Source: Puffinus mauretanicus
Lineage: Eukaryota > Chordata > Aves > Procellariiformes > Procellariidae
Assembly: GCA_023333565.1 (NCBI GenBank)
Contig: JAJKFH010000374.1
Location: 1,364,001 to 1,428,000 of the forward strand
DNA: 64,000 nt
Direction of reading: 5' to 3'
This document shows positions 48,961-59,200 of this stretch, one piece after another. The position numbers were made by a program, and so were the translations under genes. The first letter of the stretch is position 1; each line of letters begins with the position of its first letter. Under the pieces are notes generated by a model. That model was not told the origin of the DNA and did not search any database. It saw nothing but the letters and a program-made list of their open reading frames with translations.

Positions 48961-51900
48961 CAGATTGTACCATCTAATCCCCCAGCTGTTGTCTGCAGCA
49001 TTTGTCAAGGCCTCTGCTGGCCTGCTAGGTTTCATCAGAGGTATCACTAGCATTCGTCTAGGCTGGCAGCATTCCAACAGCTGTTAATCCTCTTTGTATC
49101 TTTAAGCACTGTGACCACTGACAAGCTTCTGTACTCTGAGGTGTCAGAATATCTCAAGATAGCTGTGGTGATGGTGGTCTGGATTTTTTTTAATCCAAAC
49201 ACCTTCTGATCTATTGACCAAGACTGAACCTGATGGAGAAATCTGTGTCCTGGTGTCAGTTTTTTGCTGCTGCTGCTTGATGTTCACAAAGAATTTTGCC
49301 TAAAATCTGATTAATTTCTGGTTCCTCATGCTCGCGTTGCTCGGTTTTCTGTTTTACATGTTACCGCAAGTAGCGCATGTTTCACTGAAGTTGTAAGGAA
49401 TGTGGTTTAATGTCAATGTGAGAATGAGCTGGCAGGGTTTTCTCTTTATGCTTCAATTACTTTCCCTCCTGAAATAACCCTGAGAACTCCATCTTCTGCT
49501 ATATTGTTTTCTTACTTTCTTTGCTATATATTGTGGAAAGGGCCTGGGCAGTGTAGTGAGGTGTAAATAGTGAGTGTTGGAGTTTCTCTGCATGTTTGCA
49601 GCTGAGGAGGAATACTGAATTAAAATTACTCCAAATTTAGCGCTAAGTTTTAAAATTGGTTCCCTTTGGAGGGGGAATTTTTAGTGCAAGGGTGTTTTGG
49701 GAGGAGTGGGGAGCAAGGGTATAGCAGCAACTCTGCTGTAGAAAAGCAGCAGGGTAAAAGAAAGTGGTTCTGTTGGTCTTTAGGCTCTAGTTATGTATTT
49801 TTATAACTTATTGCTGTTTTTATTATTTGCTACGAACCATCATTTAATAGCAGGGGAAAATCTTTCAAACTAACATTTCTTTGTTTAGTTTGTTTGTCCT
49901 CTCTGGAGAGCGCTCTCCCCATATGACAAAGCTCTGATGTTCTGAAGTTGGCTCCCCTAAGGCTTAGCTTTATTGAGAGAAGTGAAACATTTTAGGTGGT
50001 TCATTCATTCTTTCTGTGTCTCTTGTTATTTGAGCCCTTATGGTGTCCTTTGGTCATGTTTTTAAACTTATTTCTGCAACTAAGACTGCCAGGAGCTTTA
50101 TTTAATAATAGTTGAGGTCTCATGTTCAACTTTTTCTTTGTGAGCTGCCATTTTATCTCAAGCATCAGATATTGTGAGAGTAAATTAAAAGCAGCGTTGA
50201 TGTCTTGTAATTTTTTGTTGAATGTTCTCTCTTTTACTGTGCAACGGAATATCGTTTCATGAAGCTAAAGGACTTCACTAAGACTATGGGCAGCTCAGAC
50301 TTTGTTTCAAGTGCAAATACCGCACCTTGATCCTGCTGAATAGCCTTTGTGTGTGGGTGGCTCTGCTGAAGTCACTGGAAGTGCATAGGTGGTTCCTGGC
50401 TTGATTCCTCATTTGCGACCTTATTATAAACTCCTAGATTTTTGTAGGCCATTGGAACATTATCCCTGCCACAATGCGATAGGGTAAAATACTGAAAATG
50501 AATCAGATCTTGCATCTGAAGTCGTATAGATGAGGATACTTGGAAAACTATTCTCTGTAAGTAGAATTCCCAAGTCACGGATCCTGCCATGACTGTGCCC
50601 ATGCTGAAAGGCCCATCTGTTGCTCATTTAGCCCATTTGTTGCTCATTTAGTGTTTAGGACAAAAGTGAATGCGACTTTCCCAAGGTAGAAAGGCCTAGA
50701 GGCCAAGGAAAACCTGTTTAACAAGTCTGTCTGTTGAACAAACTCGGGTTTAAATGGTAAAATTGTTTTTCTTGCTTGGGGAAGCATTTAAAGATACTGA
50801 TTTATAGCATTGGAAATTCTGCTTCATTGGTTTTTAGGGTTTTTGAGGGGAAGGGGGGAAGAAGGCGGCAGAGAGGTCTGACTCAAAGGCAAGAGGCCCA
50901 GTTGGATCATGTGCAAAGATGATTCCTTTTCATTTTTAAAACTCAGCAGCTTTCATCTTGAGGTTGAAGGTCTTCTGTGCCCCTCCTTGATCTTTACACC
51001 GTGCCATGTGCCTTGTGGTTTCTTTGAGGTCAGGTGTCTCTTCCTTTCCTTCACTGAGATTCTTGCCTCTCCATTCAGGTTCTCACTTGCCTGCTTTTCA
51101 TCAGCTTTAGGATCCAGAGCTATTTCATACTAGTTTCTTTCCCAGCTACTTTTGTCCATGTTTGTAGTTGATGTTGTTGCAGATGGTGCTGACGATAGTA
51201 CTGGGCCTGGGCAGTTGAACACTCTCTCTAATAAACTAGGCAAGGTTGTGCCACAACCACTTTAATCGACAGTGCAACCAGTAAATGAATCTGTTGGCTA
51301 TTTTTTCTTTCTTTAGGTGGGTTAAATGCTAGCCTCATGCTGGGTCTCACGTACAACATATTTGTTCCTGTTTTCTTCTCCTGCTGCTGTTTCACTGCAG
51401 AGTGCTGCAGGCTAATAGTATCTGACGGGGCTGCTTCCTATTGCCTGAAAAATGTTTAATTTTACTACGTTGCTTTCTCTCTTTCCCACTTTCTCTCATT
51501 TTGATCTCTCAAATCCAGTCCCTTTGAGAAATCAGACAGTATGAAATATGAAAATTGCTTGGGTAGTAATTGGAGAAACGGTGAGACTTATGAAACCCAT
51601 GGAGATAACGCTTACATCTACTTATTCACATTATTTAATTTTTAATGGCAAATTTAATTAATGAAGCACAGGTCTTGTGGTTTCATGTGTGAATAAGTAA
51701 CAGCAGGGAGCTGAAAGTCATGAGGTCTGTTTACAGGACAGAGAAAAAGTCTCCATTAAAAGCTGAACTTTTCGTTATAGGAAGGAGTAAAATGGGTTTA
51801 ATAGCATAGAAGTTTGACCATTATGTAACAAGTAAGTAAATGAAAACTTTAATGACCATTTGCTGGAAAAATGCATTTTGAAGTGGTTACTCATCCATGA

Positions 51901-52069
51901 TTTCTCAATTTAAGTCTGTCTCTCTGTAGGTCAAAGTTTGGAAAAGCAAAGTCTGTTCTGTGGGTTTTCCGGTATGTGACATAAATTCAGGCACCAGAGA
52001 TAAAATGCTTAAATATAGCACCTTGAAGCCTAGGCTCTGAAAACCTGTATAAACCTTCCAATTAGCTAA
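48961..52069. other. 3' part of the 20-kb intron, no recognised genes
   Basis: Ordinary intron with short ORFs. The only notable structure is a near-perfect 20-bp tandem duplication at 50611-50650. No repeats of known family were recognised. Confidence 0.55.
50611..50650. repeat. 20-bp tandem duplication (one mismatch)
   Basis: gcccatctgttgctcattta is followed directly by the same unit with one C-to-T change (gcccatttgttgctcattta). It is a recent-looking local duplication with no obvious function. Confidence 0.92.
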
Positions 52070-52225
52070 GCTTCACACAACTTCAGTGATACAGGCAGCT
52101 GTTATCCCTCGCTTGCAGATGGAGAATGGTGACTCGCCCAAGATTGCACAAGTGGCAGAACCGCTAATAGAACTTGAGTTATATCTGTCCTTTCCTTTTT
52201 CTAACCACTGAACAGTATGTGTCGT
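52070..52225 (-). mobile_element. MIR-type (CORE-SINE) relic, minus orientation
   Basis: The + strand carries the reverse complement of the MIR pattern: gttatccctcgcttgcagat, ggagaatggtgactcgccca, agattgcacaagtggcagaa, ccgctaatagaacttgagtt and ctaaccactgaacag. The segments equivalent to cagatgggg, cttgcccaaggtcaca, tggcagagccgggattagaac and the tRNA-related end all occur in order. One of the best-preserved MIR relics in the window. Confidence 0.85.
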
Positions 52226-53271
52226 CTCATCATGCGCAGGACCACAGCTGCATTTATGGGAAAATAAATGAAGAAGAGCAAGAATAGTATTCTATATAAA
52301 ATGACCAAATTTGGGGAGAGACGAGATAGCAGCTAGAACCAGCCCTAAATGAATAGCTGTCTTTGCTTTCAATACCGTTTTGTCACTTTTTTGATTGATT
52401 ATTGCATATTTTCTGCTTGTGCCTTTTCAGACTAAGGGCCTTGCAGGTGAGTTTTGAGTGAGGCAATTGCAGCTATTTCAGTATAAAGTCCAGAGGCTTT
52501 GCCTAGAGCAGCTTTATCAGCCGTTTAGTAACACAGGACCTTGCAGAGAAGGCGCTGGGGGTGCGTGGCCGTTCCCTTCTGCTTTTTGTGCTTGGGAGGC
52601 TTGTAAGTGCAGCCGAGAGGAGGAATTCATCCTCCATGTTCAGCAGCTGAGCAGTTGTGAACTAAAACCCTTTCCGTGCAAGCTCAGGAGAATTTAATGC
52701 AAACCTCTTAAGCCCTGCAGCAAGACACTCCAGACTCTGTTTGGCAGTGCCTTAACTGATACCTGATATGCCTCCCTATGTTGTTAAAAGGGAAACAGGC
52801 TGCATAATTTTCTTTTAAAGAATAAGTAACATAAGTAGAAGCACTGAAATGTAAAATGGATTTTCCAGTGCTAGCAGCCAATTTTGATACTTGCATGTCA
52901 GTAACTTACAAGATCCTTCACAGCAATTAATGAAAAAACAGAACAAAACACAACCTAACTCAAAATAACTCAGTGCTGGGAACACCTTGTTTTTGTGGTT
53001 ACATGGAATGATCAAAGCTGACAGTTGGTTGTTAGTGACCTTTTCCCCTCTTTCCCTTCACAAAGGTGAAGCGCAGAATGGAGGACATGTTGCGGCCTTG
53101 ATGCATTTTGCGGAGAAGAAAATCAACTTTTAAGCATTTTTTGTGTTCTTTGAACTGAATATGCTGTTTGTTGTTAGAAATCTTTATTAATTATAGAAGA
53201 TAACTTTGTGACGGGATAAGATCTGAGATGCCTTTAATTTTTAGAGCTGAGCATTATATTTTTTGTTTCAG

Positions 53272-53342
53272 AATGCAGAGATCTACAAGCTGACATCCGA
53301 GCAGTACCAGGAGGCAGCCGCCAAGGCAGAAGAGTGGATAAA
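53272..53342 (+). CDS. CHCHD6: CHCHD6 (MIC25) internal coding exon, end of coiled coil before the CHCH domain
   Basis: This 71-nt exon reads NAEIYKLTSEQYQ then EAAAKAEEWI plus two bases (aa) of a split codon, so it ends in phase 2. It joins in frame to the exon at 33046-33129, giving the IERK-NAEIYKL junction typical of CHCHD6. In the human protein a lysine sits at the split codon, which fits aa plus one base from the next exon. The region lies just before the twin-cysteine CHCH domain; no cysteine is present here, so that domain is encoded beyond the window. The acceptor is a T-rich tract ending tttcag and the donor is aa/gtgagg. If the following intron were retained, translation would stop at once (AAG TGA). 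The variable AAAKAEEW stretch probably reflects normal divergence from mammals. Confidence 0.92.
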
Positions 53343-56059
53343 GTGAGGAGCCATTTTTGTTCTTTTCATCAGTTCCAGTTGCATTTCATAACAATCTGTG
53401 TCTAGCCTCTGGATATTCCCGTAAATTTACCTCCTGTCAGGTATTTAGGGGGCTGAGGAGTTGTAAGCTAGCATCCTCTCTTTCTGTGCCAAGCTTGACA
53501 GCATTTAGTATAAAGTTGTTAGATCTTGCAAGGGAGAATGAGGGAGAAGACATGTGAATTAGAAAATTCACATTAAATGGGAGTATTTACTAGGGTTTTC
53601 AAAATGGCAATGGAACGTGTTTAGTCTGCTCAAACTTTGACCCAATGTATTTAACCCACATTGCAGTATTGGGCTGGTGCATGGGAGTAGGAAGAACGGC
53701 ACCACTTCTAAAGTTTTCATTGTCCAGGGAAGAAAAAGGTAAACAGCCTAAATCTTAGCCCTGTAAATTTCAATGAAAATAGAGTTGTAATTATCGTGAA
53801 TGTTTTCTTAGAATGGGTGCAATGATTTTTCTGACCTTTTTTATTGGCCTTGGCAGAATTAGTGGACCTTTAATGTCTTTTTGCCATGAGCGTATTTAGT
53901 GTCTAAATTCCATTTGTATTTGCCAGTAGTGTTATATAGCTCATTGTTCCACATGCACTAACAGCTGTCCAAGAAAAAATATTTTCTATAATTCTTTGAT
54001 ATTAATGAGTCCAAAGCAATTACACTGTCAAGAGCAGCACTCGGATCTCAGTTGGGTAAACAGTTGGCCAACATGCAGTAAGCTGGAGTAGCAACATATG
54101 TAGTCCAGTTGGGTCCAGTCCAGACTGTATGATACTTAATTGCATAAATAGATAATATAGCAGTGATGAATATGTTAGTGGGGTGTGCAGTATATTGTGC
54201 TGTCTTTATTTAAAATTATGTTTGCTGCCAAAGCATCACATAACCTGTTGTAATTTCACATTTTTGTTTGGACAGTCAAGCAATAAGTTGCTAAAGAAGC
54301 CAAAAGAAGGCAGCTAACACATTGCGTGCATTTTCATGCAGTTTTCCATAGTAGAATTCTAAATTCTGTTTTTAAATAAAATTTAAAAAATTCATAGGAC
54401 ATAAAGTTCTGACAGTCTTTGATCAATGCAGTCTTTTCTTGGATTTGCTTCTGCAGATGTGCGATCAGTTGTTGGGAACACATGTAGCAATGATTTATCC
54501 TTGTGACTGTGTAAAGGAAGAGATTGGGACCTTGGGTTATGTTCTAACGTATTTTTTTATAGTAGTCTTAAGTTTGGTTCCTGAGGTTTCAGTTTCATTT
54601 GGTCTTTTCTGTTTCTTGTGGAGTTGAAGACTGGTAATATAGGAAACTCAGGAACGCAACCATTTCCCATGAAGGTTAGTGGCTGAGACCAACGCAAATG
54701 CTAATGACTTCTTTCTTTCAAGATTCAGAAAATGTGTTTATGGTCTCTTAAGGGTTCCTTCCCCTTTTCTTTGAGCCTTCAGTATCTGCCAGTCCCTGGC
54801 TTCTGGCCTTATTGTACATTGCCCTTCTATTTGAAGGCCATATGAACTTGAGCTGTCAAAAAGGGACAGATTCCTTAGGCTGTCTTCCTTGCAGCTGAAA
54901 GAGTCACCTGCCCTAATGTGAATTTCATGTGAAAAGATAACGTGGCTGGGAGATGCCTTGAGAAGGGACAAGCTGTGTGGCACTAGTGAAACTGAGGGAG
55001 AAGGTGAACATCATACTGTCTATTTCTTTACAGTAGAAATTGCCAGCAATAGCCAGGATTGCACTGAGTTGCATGTTGGAGTGCATGATCTGGGATTGAT
55101 AATGCCCTTTGATAATTGTACATGCGGGAAGAATCATTGCTTTGCCCCATCAGCCTGCAATGTACGCATCTCTTACAGCAGTACGCAGTGATCCTTTTCG
55201 GGATCGTTGCCTTGGTGTACAACACGCCGTTACAAACACTCTTAAAGAATGCACATGCCTCACGTGTGGGTCATGGTAAGGCTGGGACAGGGACTGGGAA
55301 ACTTCCTTTGTACACTGGCATTCATGCTTAATTGGTAGGGCTTGAAGTCTGTATGTTGTGAGGTCCTCTTGTTAGGCGTTGTACATTCAAGTCTTTCTAC
55401 AGCCTGTTTATGGTAATAAATTACAAGATCCTGTGACTTCAGTGAAAAGTATGGTTTGCTCATCCTGTTTTGCGCTTTCATATTACACATACAAGCACAG
55501 TAAGTGCTAAGATAGGTAAGACTGATTTATGCAGATCTAGTAGCTTGGTTGGCAGGAATAAACTGACACTTCAGCAAAATCACATGAACTGGAATATAGC
55601 CAAAGTATGAATGAAGCCCAGGTCTGCCTGCTTCCAGTGCTGGACTGCGACTGCTCCTGTAACGAAAGGAAACCAGGAGTGGCACTTTCTCCATCTGCAG
55701 AGGAGAGTGCATCTCCTTCCTGTAGTGTCTCTTCCCTAGCTTATATTATCCCTGTTTCACTGAACTCTTTGACCTGCCCCTGGCGCTTGTGCCTTGCGAG
55801 ACCAATCTACTCTGTATTTGTTGTCTTCTGCCATTGTGTATCAGCATAGGTGATGGAGGAAGAGGGAAATAGAGCTGGGGCTGTTTCCACAGTGAGTACC
55901 CTGTTTTTCGGAGTCCATGTTGAAGCAAAGATAAGAAATATCTGAAACAAAAAAACAGTGTTTTCTTGGCATTTATTGACTTTTGTAATTCCATTATCAA
56001 CACCTACAGCTCTGCACAAGTGGTCAGGTGTTCCACAGACTATTTCCTCTCCTTAGTGA
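53343..56059. other. Intron after the second exon, no recognised genes
   Basis: AT-rich intron with overlapping short ORFs on both strands (at most 85 codons), none recognisable. No known repeat seen. Confidence 0.55.
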
Positions 56060-56280
56060 TTATCAAGCATTGCAGGACTTAGGAATATTGTACAAGCTTT
56101 CCACCAGTGACCCTTCACAGCATGCCTGCGAGGTAGGCAGGTAAACCTTCCTATCCCCTTTTGTATAGAAACAGAAGTGAAGTACTTAGTGCTGAGCTTC
56201 ATATTAAATCACTTACACAGTCATTAGCGTTTGGTTTCTACTTCAAGGTAGGACGCTAGGTTTGACGCCTACATGGCCTG
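56060..56280 (-). mobile_element. MIR-type (CORE-SINE) relic, minus orientation
   Basis: The + strand contains cacagcatgcctgcgaggta, ggcaggtaaaccttcctatc, cccttttgtatagaaacaga, agtgaagtacttagtgctga and cacttacacagtcattagcg. These match, in order, the antisense MIR blocks (ctgtgaggtaggta, tatccccattttacagatgag, aactgagg, and a cttgcccaaggtcacacagc-like segment). The left end (56060-56100) is weaker. Confidence 0.75.
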
Positions 56281-59200
56281 ACTTGTGCAATGGACTTTGT
56301 TCCTCATCTCTTCACCTGAACCCAACCTGCTCCTGTCTCCTACCACAGTGTCTCCTTCTTCTTTGTTCTGGGCTCTGTCCAACCTGTTTCTTTCTCCCAG
56401 GAAGAAAATCCTAGCAACAAGAAACCACTGAGCGCAGCTTTTAGCACCTTAAGCAACTTGCCCTTGTTGCTTACATGCTGTGGTGAATTGGACAGTTGCC
56501 ACCGACATATTGTCTCAATGATGTTGTTGTAATCGGTACATTATTATTTTTTTCTTTTGTTAACCAACAGAATTAAAGTCTGGGGACCTAGAACTTTTTT
56601 CCTCTTCCTTCCCTGTTTAGCAAACTGTGCGCATCAGTAACCACCCACAAAAGAAGCAGCGTGTAAATAAAAAGCCAGTGCTCCCCGCCCTTCGTTTCGT
56701 TCCACATCCTTTTCTCAGTGTTCATACAGCCATGACTCAGACTTGGTTTAGAGAAGACAACTTCCTAATCCCCTCCCCGCTACAGAGAATAAAATGGCAT
56801 TTCATTCCAAGCTCTATTAATGCGCTCGCTCCGGGGATAAAGCAGCACTCCCAAAAGGCAGTGGCCAAATTTTTTTTCTGTTGTGTTGTCTTTGTCTTCT
56901 TTTGAGTGTTACATTTAGATTAGCTTCTGAGGATTAAATGTTATTACAGTCCCTGAATCAGTTAAGGGAAAGGAAAAAAACATCAGTAAAGAGGTTATGG
57001 CTTAGTGCAGGCACTCTAGATTTATCCTCAAAATGCTGTTTTTTTAAAAATTTGATTTATTTTCTTTTGTGAAGGTTGTCTTATCACGTTTTTATTTTAT
57101 TTTTGGAGTTGTTAAATCTGGATGCAAGAATTGGCATGGGTGGGGGTATGACTGTCTCTAAGAGGTAAAGCTGCAGGAGTGGGGTGAGGGGTTAGGAAGC
57201 TGTTAAAAGATAAAATTGTTCTGAAGCTGAGTTTCCCTCTGAGATCTCCTTATAGTTTGCAGAACTGTTTCTGAAGCTGCTTGGTGATGGCTGTGTTGCT
57301 TTGCATGTTGTGCTGAGAGGACTGCATATGCTTTGCGCTGCTATCAAGGAGTGCATAAAGAACGTCGGTATCTTATCCTGATAGAGATCAGCCTTGAATC
57401 CAAGGCAGCTTTCCAGTGGAGAAACTGCCAAAGAGATTTACTCCATATGGGACTTAGTATCTAAGAGATCCATTTAATGGTCCTAAGATCTTTAAACTTA
57501 ATGGGCATGAGTATTTAAGGTGATTACGTTAGAGAAACTGGCACGTAGTAAGTATCCTCCTGGGCTGAATGTGGAGTAGAGAACCACACTGACTCAGTGG
57601 GGGTAGGAGGAGAACGTTCATAGATGGACTGTCTGCTGGGAACAGGGAATTTATGGCTTGCTTTCAGTACTCATGGAAATGAAGGTTTTATTGAATTGCA
57701 CAAAATTTTATGAGGCTGATGGCCCCTCAATTAAAATTGCAACACTAACTGGAACCTAAAGGAACTGCCTTTTCTGTTTTTTCTTCTTTTTTTTCTTGTT
57801 TGTATAGAACTGGAAGGTTTATAAGATAGTTATGTGGTGATACTTGAGTTTATTAATCTTGAAATCTATTATCAGGCCTCAGGTATTTCAACAGAGGGTT
57901 GTGCCCAGGAGTCAAGCTCTGAAATAGTTATTATGTGGACAGTCATGAAGCCCAAGGAGAAGGGTGAAGACGTCATAGTTTTCAAACAAAATTGCTCTGC
58001 GATTTCTCCTGTCATTAGATTAGATAAATGATTAATTCAGTGTTGAAATTAAGGGCCTCTGCAATAGGGATTTAAGAGTTTTCAGGAATACAAGACTGAT
58101 TACTGCTGGGAGCTCATCCCCAGCCTTATCTCAAATTAGTGCTTTTGTGCCCTGCAATGATGGTACCTTCACAAAAAATGGTTTGGCTCCATCCCAGTCC
58201 TGTTCTTCCCTCAGTGCTTGGTTGGTGTTAGTTGTTCCTACTTCTGTTTGTGCTGAGATGAGTTATTAGTCAAAGATTTGCTGTTTCTCACATTTATAAA
58301 GTTGCTGTTAGTAGGAAATTGGAATATTGCTGTAAGGCATGAGTTTCCCCAAAGTTATTTCAAAAGAGGGTGAAAGAGTAGCTGGGTCAATTATGATTTT
58401 GTCTCATTCTGCATAGTGTGAATTTTACTGAAAGAAAAACCTTCTGATCATTTTCAGTTCTGCTTCACAAAGATTTTCACTCATTTACATTAGCATGTAA
58501 ACGTTTTCTTTATGAATTCTGGAAGGCCTGTTGTTAAGCAACTGTTTGTACCAGTGCATTGATTCCAAGCAAGGTATGTTCCCCTACTACTTTAGGAATA
58601 TGGTATGTGGTAATAGAAGTCAAATACATGTAACAGATTTGTGTAAATGTTCCAGCTGGGTGAGATTATTCTTTTTTGAACGGAATTTTAAATCTTGAAA
58701 ATTTATTAGATTGTATACTTAATCCAAGCTGCTGAATCTTCTTTCTGAAGTTCAGTTCTTGGGGATTAGTAAAATGCTAGTTATAAATAAGACTTTCCTT
58801 TTGCCCAGTTAGTAAAATGATGTTCTAATCTAGTGTTCACAGTATTGTCTGCATGATGATATCATGGATGATGAGGGATGACTAATAAATCAGTCCAATG
58901 AACTGAGATTGCAGTTCTGTTAGTGCTGAAAAACTGGTGTAAAATATTAATATACCTTTTCAAAATTGCAAGAGCCTTTCTTCAAAGGTACATTGGTAGA
59001 ACTTGGGAATTTATAAAATAAGACCTGAATAGCAAAGACTGGAAAAGCAAAGGAATAGGTGCCAAAGACTCCGTGTAGTCTATTAGGGATGTTTCTATTG
59101 CTATCGATTTTTACATGGAAAGCACTTGTATTCTGTAGTAATGTTGCCATTATAAAACCCTTAGATCAGGGTTTGTTGGCAGGCCAAATTCAGATTGTTT

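Larger units (their letters stand above)
33130..53271 (+). other. CHCHD6: CHCHD6 intron, complete (20,142 nt, phase 0)
   Basis: This intron is bounded by donor gtaagg at 33130 and acceptor tttcag ending at 53271. Joining the flanking exons gives an uninterrupted frame. If the intron were retained, translation would run 13 codons past the donor before a TAA. It contains two CR1/L3-like LINE relics, MIR relics at about 36.3 and 52.1 kb, a CpG-rich patch near 48.7 kb and several low-complexity tracts. Confidence 0.9.

Noticed and set aside
58849..58914. Box C/D snoRNA-like arrangement (atgatga at 58853-58859, ctga at 58903-58906, ctgc/gcag at the ends)
   Set aside because: The closing stem is offset by several bases from the D box, so a proper kink-turn is not formed. 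No clear D'/C' spacing or rRNA guide could be identified, and the motif words are short enough to arise by chance.
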